A stretch of 60,000 nucleotides of DNA from positions 64,765,253-64,825,252 of the forward strand of contig NC_087062.1 of the NCBI RefSeq assembly GCF_963678635.1. The letters run 5' to 3'. This DNA is from Symsagittifera roscoffensis. Taxonomy: Eukaryota; Xenacoelomorpha; Acoela; Convolutidae. Below the pieces are notes generated by a model. The model worked only from the letters and a program-made list of their open reading frames with translations. It was not told where the DNA came from and did no database searches. Numbering within the stretch: the first letter of the stretch is position 1; the number at the start of each line of letters is the position of its first letter. The position numbers and the translations under genes were made by a program. Shown here piece by piece: positions 23,346-36,350 of the stretch.

Positions 23346-25410
23346 GAAAACAATAGAACATTTAGACAAAAATGTAGGAAAACAATCGAAGAGACTTTTT
23401 TGAGCCAGTTGTTTTGCTTCCTTTTTTGTCATCGTAACACTTTGTGCCACCTGCGGAGCAACACACCAAATTTGTTTTTTCAACATAGTTTTTCCGGTGT
23501 GACATGCTGCCTCGAAACTTCTGCATGCTGCATCAAAAATTGACTTGCTGATTTAAAAATCAATCGCGCAAATATATTTTTATGAATTGATTTTTTGTTG
23601 AAATTTACAATTTTTCATCGATACTACTTGAACTAATTTTGTCAAGAAAGAGAGAAATAAATTTCATAATTATGAAAATTTCAATTTTAAAGAATAACAA
23701 AATATAAACAGAAAAATGAAAAGTTTTATTATGAAAAAAAATCAAACTGTTATGTGGTGTATAAAAGTTTTCATGATTTTAAATTTTAAATTTAACTGCA
23801 GATTTCTGTCTTCGGCTGAAATGCAGTGTAAAATATAAAACACCATCTACAACCTTCCATCTAGAATACCAGAATTGACCATCATCAATTAAAAATGATA
23901 GTAGCTCAGTTCTAAACAAAAAAAAACAAAAGGCGTAGAAACATATGATATTCATACAATTTTTATACATTTTACAAGGATGTATGAAAACAAGCTTTGC
24001 GTAATTTTTTAAATAAATATTGCTTTAAACTTGAAAGTGCAAAATTGTTCAAAAACTTATAGTTTCTTTATATAAAAAATTAAACTTTCTTTTTATTCAG
24101 CCGCATAAAACGCACGTTTTGTGCACGTTTTGTGTTGTTTCAACTATATTTGGGCAATGCTTTCAATTTCAATGATTTTGGGGGCAAAACAGGCGAGGCG
24201 ACCTTAAACCGAGAATTGGTTAATTGAACTATGTGTATGCTCGAAATTCTTTGTCAAAAATTTTGTAGATACTATATAAATCGGTGGAGGCATGGTTTAT
24301 ATATATTTTTTCGTTTTTTGAAAACTTGATAGTTTAATATAGCAAACTATACCCCAAAGACCTCAAAATGCAGCCCGAATATTCAAGTTTTTGCTTTGAT
24401 TCCAGCATTTTTGTTGTTTATACAGGTAAATTAATCACAGTTGACAAGTTATGAGCAGAACCGCGACAACTCGCAACAAAAGACAACTTTCAACTCGCAA
24501 ATATTTAGGAATTCGACAAACTCGCAAAGTTCGCGAATAAATTATAAATATAGAACTTTGGTTTAAAAGCCGGTGTATGGGCCATAACGGGCTCTAAATG
24601 TTTTAGAGTCCTACTCTCCTCTGTTGGCAAGCTTGCAACACTATGGTGCGACTACCGCAGTGGCATCAATCAAACCCTCGTAAAAATACGAAACAAATAG
24701 AGACAAACTAACTTTTAGAATCGGAGTTAAAGACTTCAATACTATTCAGATGATAAAAAAAATCTTTCAAAAAAGGCTAGTTACAAAGTTGATTTTTTCT
24801 CTGAAGGAAAAAAACTAAGCATAATTGTTCCGTCACTTTCTTTGTAGGTGTTTATAAGCTTCTCATTGTCATTTTCATCAAATTTTTTACGCCCTGATCT
24901 CCTTCAATTGACCTTGAATCACTTGTGATTTTTCTATGTTTTTTTTGTAATTGAGGCATGTGTATATGATGTTTTTCAAAACAATTGAGGCATGTGTTTT
25001 TAGTGATACCAAATGGAATACGTAGAGCTATGTTTGCCCTAATTCTTGTTAAGAAGTTTACTACACTATGTTTTCATGCTCGAGGCTGATTAATTTTTAT
25101 TGTATAGGAAATGTTTGTATGCCGATGGAAGAACTGGTGCATGAATATTTTCAAGGCAGAACTGGTGCATAAATGGTTTCAAGGCAGAAACGAAGAAAAT
25201 ATTGTGGGAAAGGATGTATCCAACGGACATGCAGGTTCTAAGCAACATCCCCCTATTAAGATTGGGGCTTTGCTGCTTTCTCAAGATTTGAGAACATTCG
25301 CTTGATATACAATTTTCATAAATAAAACAGATATCTCAAATTATTTTGTAAAGAATTGTATGGGAAAAGTAAGACTAGAATTGAATAGAATCGAGCAAAA
25401 AACAAACAGC

Positions 25411-25645
25411 TGTTGAAAATCCGTTTCAAAAAGTGTAAATTCCAATTTCAGATAATAAAGGAGCCAACTTTGTTGTTCAAAGTATAGCATAAGAATGAGA
25501 AGACGAGGACACACCAAGGGTGACAGACGAAGCCGTTGGCTGGTACGTGCCGGTATTTAATTAGCACCGTTAAGTGACATATGATTGACAGCGAGATAGT
25601 TTACAGACAATGAACTAATATGAACTGAAATAACCTTCTATGTCA
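25411..25645 (-). repeat. 3' LTR (copy 1)
   Basis: A 235-bp LTR that differs from the 34360-34594 copy at one visible position (AAAAAGTG against AAGAAGTG). This shows that the duplication is much younger than the insertion. Confidence 0.88.
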
Positions 25646-25961
25646 TTTCCTCTTGTGTAAAAAATTGAAATTTTATAAATACTCATTGATGGAAAGTTGT
25701 ACAGATATGAAGTTGATTGTGGCGAAAATTAAACACTGAGATGAGTTGAAAATCAACTTATTGCTGTATCAGATGGTTTTAACAAACCAAAAAAGACCGC
25801 CGCTAGCGGGGCCGCCTTTGAGTTTTCGGACGAGCTTTAATTTTGATCAGCTCTTTTTCTGGGCTTTAACAAATTTTTGCAACAGCAAGAGTTTTTCGCT
25901 GCGGTTCATTTTCAATTTCCTCCTTGATCGTTTTTTCTTGAAATACGGTCAATCATGACAC

Positions 25962-26028
25962 CGCCCATTTTTGTTACCGCAGTACTTTTGCGCCCATTTT
26001 TAGTACCGCACTACTTTTGCGCCCACTT
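25962..26028. repeat. 29-bp tandem repeat, 2.3 units
   Basis: CGCCCATTTTTGTTACCGCA-GTACTTTTG is followed by a second unit with two changes and a partial third. It lies near the 3' end of the retrotransposon and recurs at 34911-34977 in copy 2. Confidence 0.8.
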
Positions 26029-26392
26029 CTGCGGGACGCCGGTACCTTTTGGTTGCTATTTGAATCTTGACTGCTATAGGAAACCAATCGTTGCTTTCAT
26101 GCGCGCTTTTTTGTCTCCTCCGGTTTGTTCGTGCTATCCGCATCCGCGATCGCCGCGTCGATCCTCGTCGTACTCGGTGTTCCCATTTCTCCGCTGGCCA
26201 TGTTGGGCTACGTCGGTTCGACTTGCGCCGCCTGTACGATTGTTCCGTGATCTGAGGGTGCTTGTGGTTGAGTTGGACGTGTTTGAATACTTGATCTGAT
26301 GGTCGTTCTATTTGTAAATAGAAAATTTTCGCTTTCATCCTTACTCTCCGATTTACTCACCGGTTCAAGTCGTCAGCCCTTTTGTTTCAGTG

Positions 26393-26845
26393 TCATCGTC
26401 TTCGGATCTTTAGTAATTGTTTTCGTTTCAGATCCCGTGGCTTAGGTGGCTGAGGCGATCCTGCGGGTGTTTTCTTGTTGTGGCTTGCGTTTTTCGAGAC
26501 TGCTTTCGCCGACTTCCTAAGAACAACGTCAGTTTCTAAGGCAAGAGTATGTGTGCTTTTTGATTTCAGCTTAGAATTAGTTTCGCTAACTCTGTGGAGG
26601 TTCCTGTCTCCAGCTCGTTGGTAAAGTTGGCCTGATGGCCCCGGCTGCGATTCCACGTTGTCCATCTTGCGAACCATCGTTTCGTCCTGTTGGTCAAGTT
26701 GTTGTCCTTCCGTGCGTTTTGTGAGATTTCTTAGAACCATATTGGCCTCACGTACATTGTGTGTCTCGAATGGTGTCAACTTACTCGTAGAGTTAATTGA
26801 AAACAAGTTAATTGAAAACTTTTTCCAGTGTTCGTGGTATCTCAC
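26393..26845 (-). pseudogene. Integrase C-terminal tail / terminal ORF (copy 1)
   Basis: Equivalent to 35342-35794 with one Met/Thr difference. The arginine-rich frame equivalent to 35287-34949 lies at 26338-26000. Confidence 0.6.
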
Positions 26846-26872
26846 TCTAGCATATGTGAGAAGAGAATTTTT

Positions 26873-27400
26873 CTAACTACCTAGTGTCCGGTCTACACAT
26901 CCGGTAGCGCTATGGTCATTGACCGGCAATTTTATTGTTTCGATCGCTTCGGTATTGCAAAACGCCTTAGAATCAATGGACATAAATTTCGTCCTTCGAT
27001 CGATGTGTGTCCTTCGGGGCACTCCATGGATTACTATGTACATTGTTAAATATTTAAGTATTTTGTCCAATCGGTTATTTCCGCAACTCATCGCCAAAGT
27101 CCAACGTGAAAAATGATCAAACGCCACGAGGACATTTTTTTTTGATTCATTCGGGTAATTAGTTGGTCCCCAACAATCGAGTTGAACTGACTCACGAGGT
27201 TTTTTTGGTTCATTATTTTTTCCTACGTTACTTTGCTAAATTATCAATTTGAGTTTCTTACCAGACGTTGAGCACTCTGCGCAATTTTCCTCCATATATT
27301 CGATCAATCGATAAATATAAGGTTTACCAAATGTCTTTGGCAGCTTGAAACATATTTGATTTCACGTGATCGTGATAATAAATTCGGTTGTTAATGGCAG
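26873..27400 (-). pseudogene. Integrase relic (copy 1)
   Basis: Same as 35822-36350 but with one T fewer in the run near 27130, which cuts the open frame to 84 codons (27127-26873). Confidence 0.85.
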
Positions 27401-28079
27401 TAGTTAAACTATTGGGAATCACTAGTTTATCGTCCATGCAAATGCCGTTTTCCCTGACGTATAGTATATTAAAGAACAGGGCGTAGTAACGATTCATGGC
27501 ATCTGTTTTGCTATCTATGTTTGGATCTTTCTACTTTATCATATCTCGAACGGCAGTAAGCTGAGGGTCAGATTTATAGTTAGGTTCTACAAATTGCAAA
27601 ATGAATACTTCTGGTAGCAAAATAAGTTTGCTTAAATTTGATTATCCCCTTGAAACAATGAACATGATTAAATTGTTGGGATCAACCGGAGGAACAGTTT
27701 CTCCAGCGTATGCCGAAGGTAAGGAAAGTACACCGCTACCATATCGCCGCTACTATGTAGGCTGGGATGTCGTTTCAAAAATAGTTCTATCTGAAACTTC
27801 TATCCAATTTTTCTAAATTTGACTTGTAAATTTTTGTACAACTTGACTTGAATGAATATTAGCTCGACGTTTTTTCATTTTACTTTACTGTCAGTCTATG
27901 CAAATATCTTGTCTTCGATTGGTTAGTTTGCAACTGCATGATACGACACCCTCTGGTGGCAAGTTTATGATCGAAAAGTTGCTTAATCCATTTTGGTTGG
28001 ATGATTTTGCTTTGAATGACGTAATTACCGGTCCCGTGGTGGAATCCGATTGATCTTATCCCAAGGCGCAACGTATTGA

Positions 28080-28380
28080 GCTGATTTTTGCTCCGTGATC
28101 ATGCTACGGTAACTGTTTACCGGCACCACCTCGCCGTTCGGACTTCGAGATAAGTAATCCGCCAACCCAATTTTTGCCCTCGATTTGTGTCCTACTCAAT
28201 TTGTGTTCTAAGGCTTTATGATCTTTTATCACTGAAAATTTTCGTCCTAAAACGTAATTACGGAAATAATCCGCCCCTCACACCACTGCTAGCCTTTCGA
28301 GTTCATTGGTTGAGTATTTGTCTGCCTAATTTAATTATCTTGAAGCAATTGAGATAGGTCACCACCCCTCGGGGCCTAAC
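28080..28380 (-). pseudogene. RNase H relic (copy 1)
   Basis: Same domain as 37030-37330, with one base difference nearby (GGCGCAACG against GGCGCGACG). Confidence 0.7.
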
Positions 28381-28609
28381 CTCTCGACGACACGACCGCC
28401 CCAGGCCGTTTTGACTTGCATCACATACTATTCGTATATCTCAACTTGCCTTTTTAAGTTTTCAGACGCAATTTAACCATCCGTACTACTCGTGTTTTCC
28501 ATTTAGCAAAGGGCGAAGTGGGGCGGTAATCTTGGCAAGGCCAGATAGGTACTTGTTAAGGCTGGGAATTGAGCTCAGAACGACTTGAATTGAGATAAAG
28601 TGATTGGTG

Positions 28610-29234
28610 GTTTTAGCGCTTTGATTGGCTAGGTTGGTGTAATTTTGTGGCCAAGCCATTCACAACTCTTTTGTGCAATTTTTTTCGACCGTCCCGATAT
28701 GATCGATTGCCGAACCTTTCGTGACTACTAGTGAATCTTTTATAAACGCGTGTGCCTGCGAAAACTCCGAAATGTTGCTTTACATTATTTGTCGAAATTC
28801 TGCTAGCATTGTTCTTAAGCCGTAGAATTCTGTTTTAAAGCGGTACGTAACGGTCAATTTTCCTCGTATTATTGAAAAATTACATTGACGTAGTAAGCCC
28901 GTAAGCGTACGTTAGGTCCATTGTCGAAAAAAACTTTCCCCGGTTTCATCTCGCTGATTGTTTGTCCGATGGTGTCCATTAATTCTTTAATGTTCGGCTT
29001 TTGATAATTTCTCCTATGGACTTGTTTGTTCAGTTCTCTTGAATCAACGGCTAGCTTAACCGATCCGTCCTCTTTATCTGTGACTACAATAGGCGTAACG
29101 AAGTGTTTATCTGAACACTCTTCCAGTTTTCCGATGTGCCCTTGCTTCAACAATTTCGCAATTTCGCCGTCCACTTTTGTTTGCAGCGTAATTGGTACCC
29201 ATCGTCCCTTCTGTTGGACTGGGGTGAGGTTCAT
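28610..29234 (-). pseudogene. Reverse transcriptase relic (copy 1)
   Basis: Equivalent to 37560-38184 and, as far as I can read, identical in protein sequence. The same loss of a catalytic Asp and the same internal stop show that both defects predate the duplication. Confidence 0.85.
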
Positions 29235-29589
29235 TAAAAAAATCCGCCTGTACTTTACAATTCCTAATTTTCCCTACCCTACGAAAGAGGTTTGAAAATT
29301 ATTGTCTAAAGTGTTCCTGCCACAGGCTCAGTGTAATATCCTGCTTCCTGGGCGCGTCCTGCTCTATCGACATCTTTGTCCTCTGGTTTTTGTTGAAAAA
29401 ATTTGATCCGCAAATTGCTCATCAGGTCCGTCCATTGATCGATGGTCGGCTGCCTCCTATCACACGAATCATAGGGTCGACTGCCTCCTATCACTCGTTT
29501 CCCAGCCATTTGACTCAAACCTCACATTAATCGTTCTTATCAATGAAGGGGTTGTTTCTATAGTCGCGGAACATATTGTCCTACGGTGT

Positions 29590-29760
29590 CAGATAATGCA
29601 GCTTGACATTTTGTGAGCCAAGGGTGTTCGTCAGCTCTCCGATGGTGAAAACTGAAATGGGGATCTGCTGTCTATCCATACCCGTGTAGTCTTCCCGTTG
29701 ATGCGTAAAGGCAGTTGAGCTCCCGCGACCTTGAGATCGGTCCCTCTCTTATAATGAACT
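29590..29760 (-). pseudogene. Retrotransposon protease relic (copy 1)
   Basis: Same relic as 38540-38705. One base differs (GATGCG here, GATTCG in copy 2). Frameshifted and inactive. Confidence 0.6.
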
Positions 29761-29912
29761 GACATCACCAAGTACATTGCCTGAGCTGTCCGAATCCCAA
29801 GAATGCGACGGTGCTTCGGATCTATTTACACAACCAACGGCACCTCCGTGTTGTGACGGGTGATCCTCCGGTATTTCAGAGTAGTCGAACGTTCCTTTTT
29901 CGTGTTCTCAAA

Positions 29913-30374
29913 TTAATTCCCTGCTCCGCACCCCCGATTGCTAGCTTGCTTCCCCCTGTAGGTGTGTTTATAGTAACCGGTTTTCCGGCAGTAGTTACAT
30001 GTGACACTTTTCACTGAGCACTTGGCCACATGGTCTGGTGTGAACCCTGGTTGATCACAGTTGTAGCATCTCCTGCTGGTTGGATTGCCTCGGGGAAATC
30101 CGCACCCGGGGTGCTGTCCTCTATCGCGTGAGTGATTTTTCCGATACCCCCCTGGGATGATTCCGACCAATTTGGTCTTAGTTTGAAGGCCAACTCCCGT
30201 CGGTGCCGATGAAGTTACTCCGCCGGTAGTTGTAGAAACATACAATTTAGCGTACTTGTCCCGCCGCTCGTAAGACAAAGCAATCCTGTACAGTTCTTCT
30301 GGGAACTTTGTGTACCGGCATAATTCTTTTTGGGCTGCGCGGTTGTTCATGTTGACTATGAAAACGTCCCTCAA
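29913..30374 (-). pseudogene. Retrotransposon gag, 3' part with zinc knuckles (copy 1)
   Basis: An open frame of 153 codons carries RDVFIVNMNNRAAQKELC and then two knuckle-like motifs: CYNCDQPGFTPDHVAKC, and CNYCRKTGYYKHTYRG in which the last Cys is absent. The N-terminal gag half is missing because of the duplication junction. The longer C-run here keeps the knuckles in frame, unlike copy 2. Confidence 0.78.
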
Positions 30375-31752
30375 TATTCGTTACTCCAATGCGCCAAAAC
30401 TGCATCTTGCGGTCAGCCCAATTAGCACCGAAAGGAATTTTTTTTTGGTCGACACAACTGACTTTCCTAGCGCTCCCAGAGCACTATGAAAAGCGTAACT
30501 TGGCAAACTTTTCTGCGCCGCAGGTAAATTTTTGAAAAAAAGGTCAAAAAACCTTCAAAATGTTGATTTCAGGTATTGCTTGTTTAGGTTCATCCTCTCC
30601 CTCCCTCTCTCTCTCTCTCTCTTGTGTGAGCGACTTCGCGAATAATCCCTTGGGTAGTGATTTCAGCTGGGCGACCGAGATTCAGTACTATCTACAATAA
30701 CGAAAGGGTTAAGTTTGTGGCAATTATACTGTACTGAACTATTTTGCTTGCCCATTTTTGTCATTTCTCTTGTTGGTGTATCGCTCGCACTCACAATCGC
30801 ATGATTTTACTCTAGTAATTCCAATCACAAAAAAAAAACAATTTAAATTAGACTGGGCTTTTAGTGGCCGAAATATAATCTATTCATCTAATCAAAAGGA
30901 ACGGTTCCGCGAGTTTTCAACACAATTATTAACTTGCAGCTCAATTTCCGGCTTATCCAACTAAACAATTCTTATTACTTTGGCTATCCTCGATGGCTCA
31001 ATCAACTATCTCTCATTTTTTAGATATCACTTTTTTACGCACTCGCACTCACAGGGGAGACTCACTATTATCACAATTGTCAACCTGTTCTCCCTAACTA
31101 ACGATGAAAACCAACAATACTCTAAATCAGTACTAACTGTTCTGCTTCTAAGGGTACCTTATCCCTAATTTTTTCGCTTTAATTGCCTATTTGAGTTTTA
31201 CTTATAGTTTTACTTATGATCATCCCTACAAGTCATGAAAATCACTCTTGCGCAAGGCCCTAACCGGAACTTTCTCTTAATGACTCTAGTTATGAATGCC
31301 AAGTTTATTAAAAGTATCTCCAGTTAAAGTTGTGCAAATATGAAAAACAATTTTACCAGTGGGGTAAACTCGGCTGTTAGCAGTCAAATTACGCCGAAAA
31401 GCCACCTAATGGGAGCTAAGTAAATATCCCGTTTATTCATACTGTTTATTAATTCCGGGCCACACTCATAATTCTGCCAGTTCCCTCTAAAACTACCTTC
31501 CTCGGATTGAGTTTATTTCTTTTTATTAATAGCTCTGCTGTCATTGCTGAGTTCAATCCATTAATTGCCAGTTTTACTCTAATTCAATGAACGTTATGAT
31601 TTTGCAGCTATAATTTTTTCATCCTGATTCCTTTCACAGGGGAAAAACTTGCGCCTATTTATAGTTAAGGTGACCGACTCTCATTTCCATGGCTTATGAC
31701 AGGAAATGACCACTTTCCGATGTTAATCCAGGAGTTTTCTTGCCAATTTACC

Positions 31753-32293
31753 GACTTTGAATAAAGTCAACAATCGATAGCTCTGATTTGTTTGCCTAAG
31801 ACTAGCAATCACTCCACTGAGCTTCTAAATTAGCCTATCATGCATTTTTGTCCCTTCAGAAATTCAAGGTAACGCTACTTAAGACGAATTTGCAGTTAGT
31901 CGACTGTAAAATAGAATCTCCAGTTCTACACAAAACAGGTCATTAAACTAATGCAAGAGGGGAACCTTTGGTTGCCGAGGGCGTCGAATCTCTGAAGAAA
32001 AAAGGAATCCCCCTCAAATCTGCTCCTGACAGTCTGAATGTGTTTGAGTTTCAGAATGATTCAAAACGCAGTGGCCATTCTGATAGTTACTCCAAAAATC
32101 TATTCGCAATTTTCAATAAACAGTTTTTACTATATTCAGGCATTTTTCATCTAATTTATTGCAAATTACTCTCACTCAATCTGTAGGTATATTAATCTCT
32201 GACTATACCAATCTATTTTTTTATTGTTTCAATTTTAATTCAGCCACCATTGTCCACTTTTTAAAGCTACATTTTGCCCCCTCCCAGAGCTCA
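31753..32293 (+). repeat. Interspersed repeat (same family as 18120-18535), duplicated copy
   Basis: Copy of 22805-23345 inside the second unit of the segmental duplication; essentially identical to it. Confidence 0.55.
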
Positions 32294-34359
32294 GAAAACA
32301 ATAGAACATTTAGACAAAAATGTAGGAAAACAATCGAAGAGACTTTTTTGAGCCAGTTGTTTTGCTTCCTTTTTTGTCATCGTAACACTTTGTGCCACCT
32401 GCGGAGCAACACACCAAATTTGTTTTTTCAACATAGTTTTTCCGGTGTGACATGCTGCCTCGAAACTTCTGCATGCTGCATCAAAAATTGACTTGCTGAT
32501 TTAAAAATCAATCGCGCAAATATATTTTTATGAATTGATTTTTTGTTGAAATTTACAATTTTTCATCGATACTACTTGAACTAATTTTGTCAAGAAAGAG
32601 AGAAATAAATTTCATAATTATGAAAATTTCAATTTTAAAGAATAACAAAATATAAACAGAAAAATGAAAAGTTTTATTATGAAAAAAAATCAAACTGTTA
32701 TGTGGTGTATAAAAGTTTTCATGATTTTAAATTTTAAATTTAACTGCAGATTTCTGTCTTCGGCTGAAATGCAGTGTAAAATATAAAACACCATCTACAA
32801 CCTTCCATCTAGAATACCAGAATTGACCATCATCAATTAAAAATGATAGTAGCTCAGTTCTAAACAAAAAAAAAACAAAAGGCGTAGAAACATATGATAT
32901 TCATACAATTTTTATACATTTTACAAGGATGTATGAAAACAAGCTTTGCGTAATTTTTTAAATAAATATTGCTTTAAACTTGAAAGTGCAAAATTGTTCA
33001 AAAACTTATAGTTTCTTTATATAAAAAATTAAACTTTCTTTTTATTCAGCCGCATAAAACGCACGTTTTGTGCACGTTTTGTGTTGTTTCAACTATATTT
33101 GGGCAATGCTTTCAATTTCAATGATTTTGGGGGCAAAACAGGCGAGGCGACCTTAAACCGAGAATTGGTTAATTGAACTATGTGTATGCTCGAAATTCTT
33201 TGTCAAAAATTTTGTAGATACTATATAAATCGGTGGAGGCATGGTTTATATATATTTTTTCGTTTTTTGAAAACTTGATAGTTTAATATAGCAAACTATA
33301 CCCCAAAGACCTCAAAATGCAGCCCGAATATTCAAGTTTTTGCTTTGATTCCAGCATTTTTGTTGTTTATACAGGTAAATTAATCACAGTTGACAAGTTA
33401 TGAGCAGAACCGCGACAACTCGCAACAAAAGACAACTTCCAACTCGCAAATATTTAGGAATTCGACAAACTCGCAAAGTTCGCGAATAAATTATAAATAT
33501 AGAACTTTGGTTTAAAAGCCGGTGTATGGGCCATAACGGGCTCTAAATGTTTTAGAGTCCTACTCTCCTCTGTTGGCAAGCTTGCAACACTATGGTGCGA
33601 CTACCGCAGTGGCATCAATCAAACCCTCGTAAAAATACGAAACAAATAGAGACAAACTAACTTTTAGAATCGGAGTTAAAGACTTCAATACTATTCAGAT
33701 GATAAAAAAAATCTTTCAAAAAAGGCTAGTTACAAAGTTGATTTTTTCTCTGAAGGAAAAAAACTAAGCATAATTGTTCCGTCACTTTCTTTGTAGGTGT
33801 TTATAAGCTTCTCATTGTCATTTTCATCAAATTTTTTACACCCTGATCTCCTTCAATTGACCTTGAATCACTTGTGATTTTTCTATGTTTTTTTTGTAAT
33901 TGAGGCATGTGTATATGATGTTTTTCAAAACAATTGAGGCATGTGTTTTTAGTGATACCAAATGGAATACGTAGAGCTATGTTTGCCCTAATTCTTGTTA
34001 AGAAGTTTACTACACTATGTTTTCATGCTCGAGGCTGATTAATTTTTATTGTATAGGAAATGTTTGTATGCCGATGGAAGAACTGGTGCATGAATATTTT
34101 CAAGAAAGAACTGGTGCATAAATGGTTTCAAGGCAGAAACGAAGAAACTATTGTGGGAAAGGATGTATCCAACGGACATGCAGGTTCTAAGCAACATCCC
34201 CCTATTAAGATTGGGGCTTTGCTGCTTTCTCAAGATTTGAGAACATTCGCTTGATATACAATTTTCATAAATAAAACAGATATCTCAAATTATTTTGTAA
34301 AGAATTGTATGGGAATAGTAAGACTAGAATTGAATAGAATCGAGCAAAAAACAAACAGC

Positions 34360-34594
34360 TGTTGAAAATCCGTTTCAAGAAGTGTAAATTCCAATTTCAG
34401 ATAATAAAGGAGCCAACTTTGTTGTTCAAAGTATAGCATAAGAATGAGAAGACGAGGACACACCAAGGGTGACAGACGAAGCCGTTGGCTGGTACGTGCC
34501 GGTATTTAATTAGCACCGTTAAGTGACATATGATTGACAGCGAGATAGTTTACAGACAATGAACTAATATGAACTGAAATAACCTTCTATGTCA
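34360..34594 (-). repeat. 3' LTR (copy 2)
   Basis: A 235-bp LTR, TGACATAGAA...TTTTCAACA in minus orientation, about 87% like the 5' LTR and nearly identical to the LTR at 25411-25645. Confidence 0.88.
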
Positions 34595-34910
34595 TTTCCT
34601 CTTGTGTAAAAAATTGAAATTTTATAAATACTCATTGATGGAAAGTTGTACAGATATGAAGTTGATTGTGGCGAAAATTAAACACTGAGATGAGTTGAAA
34701 ATCAACTTATTGCTGTATCAGATGGTTTTAACAAACCAAAAAAGACCGCCGCTAGCGGGGCCGCCTTTGAGTTTTCGGACGAGCTTAAATTTTGATCAGC
34801 CCTTTTTCTGGGCTTTAACAAATTTTTGCAACAGCAAGAGTTTTTCGCTGCGGTTCATTTTCAATTTCCTCCTTGATCGTTTTTTCTTGAAATACGGTCA
34901 ATCATGACAC

Positions 34911-34977
34911 CGCCCATTTTTGTTACCGCAGTACTTTTGCGCCCATTTTTAGTACCGCACTACTTTTGCGCCCACTT
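34911..34977. repeat. 29-bp tandem repeat, 2.3 units (duplicated copy)
   Basis: Same repeat as 25962-26028, inside the second unit of the segmental duplication. Confidence 0.8.
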
Positions 34978-35341
34978 CTGCGGGACGCCGGTACCTTTTG
35001 GTTGCTATTTGAATCTTGACTGCTATAGGAAACCAATCGTTGCTTTCATGCGCGCTTTTTTGTCTCCTCCGGTTTGTTCGTGCTATCCGCATCCGCGATC
35101 GCCGCGTCGATCCTCGTCGTACTCGGTGTTCCCATTTCTCCGCTGGCCATGTTGGGCTACGTCGGTTCGACTTGCGCCGCCTGTACGATTGTTCCGTGAT
35201 ATGAGGGTGCTTGTGGTTGAGTTGGACGTGTTTGAATACTTGATCTGATGGTCGTTCTATTTGTAAATAGAAAATTTTCGCTTTCATCCTTACTCTCCGA
35301 TTTACTCACCGGTTCAAGTCGTCAGCCCTTTTGTTTCAGTG

Positions 35342-35794
35342 TCATCGTCTTCGGATCTTTAGTAATTGTTTTCGTTTCAGATCCCGTGGCTTAGGTGGCT
35401 GAGGCGATCCTGCGGGTGTTTTCTTGTTGTGGCTTGCGTTTTTCGAGACTGCTTTCGCCGACTTCCTAAGAACAACGTCAGTTTCTAAGGCAAGAGTATG
35501 TGTGCTTTTTGATTTCAGCTTAGAATTAGTTTCGCTAACTCTGTGGAGGTTCCTGTCTCCAGCTCGTTGGTAAAGTTGGCCTGATGGCCCCGGCTGCGAT
35601 TCCACGTTGTCCATCTTGCGAACCGTCGTTTCGTCCTGTTGGTCAAGTTGTTGTCCTTCCGTGCGTTTTGTGAGATTTCTTAGAACCATATTGGCCTCAC
35701 GTACATTGTGTGTCTCGAATGGTGTCAACTTACTCGTAGAGTTAATTGAAAACAAGTTAATTGAAAACTTTTTCCAGTGTTCGTGGTATCTCAC
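35342..35794 (-). pseudogene. Integrase C-terminal tail / terminal ORF (copy 2)
   Basis: A 150-codon frame starts in the post-core region (KLTPFETHNVREANMVLRNL) and ends basic (RDLKRKQLLKIRRR), with a proline-rich stretch before the end. In gypsy elements this position holds the integrase tail. A further arginine-rich frame (35287-34949) follows; its role is unknown. Confidence 0.6.
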
Positions 35795-35821
35795 TCTAGC
35801 ATATGTGAGAAGAGAATTTTT

Positions 35822-36350
35822 CTAACTACCTAGTGTCCGGTCTACACATCCGGTAGCGCTATGGTCATTGACCGGCAATTTTATTGTTTCGATCGCTTCG
35901 GTATTGCAAAACGCCTTAGAATCAATGGACATAAATTTCGTCCTTCGATCGATGTGTGTCCTTCGGGGCACTCCATGGATTACTATGTACATTGTGAAAT
36001 ATTTAAGTATTTTGTCCAATCGGTTATTTCCGCAACTCATCGCCAAAGTCCAACGTGAAAAATGATCAAACGCCACGAGGACATTTTTTTTTTGATTCAT
36101 TCGGGTAATTAGTTGGTCCCCAACAATCGAGTTGAACTGACTCACGAGGTTTTTTTGGTTCATTATTTTTTCCTACGTTACTTTGCTAAATTATCAATTT
36201 GAGTTTCTTACCAGACGTTGAGCACTCTGCGCAATTTTCCTCCATATATTCGATCAATCGATAAATATAAGGTTTACCAAATGTCTTTGGCAGCTTGAAA
36301 CATATTTGATTTCACGTGATCGTGATAATAAATTCGGTTGTTAATGGCAG
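35822..36350 (-). pseudogene. Integrase relic (copy 2)
   Basis: A zinc-binding part is visible at about 36330-36200 (YYHDHVKSNMFQ, then YRLIEYMEENCAEC: His-x-His and Cys-x2-Cys). The core runs 36163-35822 with LVAFDHFSRWTLAMSC, HGVPRRTHIDRRTKFMS and NDHSATGCVDRTLGS. The core normally ends in a catalytic Glu in V-E-R-T; here it is Asp. Frameshifts separate the two parts. Copy 2 keeps a longer open frame than copy 1 because of one extra T in a T-run. Confidence 0.85.

Larger units (their letters stand above)
21491..30438. repeat. Tandem segmental duplication, copy 1 (~8.95 kb)
   Basis: This segment repeats immediately as 30439-39387 in the same orientation. It contains 3.9 kb of flanking repeat DNA and a 5'-truncated Ty3/Gypsy element. 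Reading the two copies side by side I found about 14 substitutions and about five homopolymer-length changes in 8.95 kb, near 99.8% identity. The junction reads GAAAGGAA followed by nine T and GGTCGAC; the two parent ends share only TT (GAAAGGAATTGCTGG and GTCGAC-T9-GGTCGAC), so microhomology is minimal. Confidence 0.92.
25411..30438 (-). mobile_element. 5'-truncated Ty3/Gypsy LTR retrotransposon (copy 1)
   Basis: On the minus strand the element runs from within gag (cut by the duplication junction at 30438) through protease, RT, RNase H and integrase to the 3' LTR at 25645-25411. The 5' LTR and primer-binding site are missing because the duplicated segment ended inside gag. All coding parts are broken by frame changes and stops. 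The left flank CAGC at 25407-25410 is one half of the original target duplication. Confidence 0.9.

Noticed and set aside
22032-23543. Plus-strand open frames repeated at 30980-32491
   Set aside because: They are identical only because of the tandem duplication, lie across an interspersed repeat, and have no domain or coding-like composition.
25955-26876. Plus-strand open frames of 72-114 codons opposite the retrotransposon
   Set aside because: They mirror the minus-strand integrase-tail and arginine-rich frames and have no independent support.
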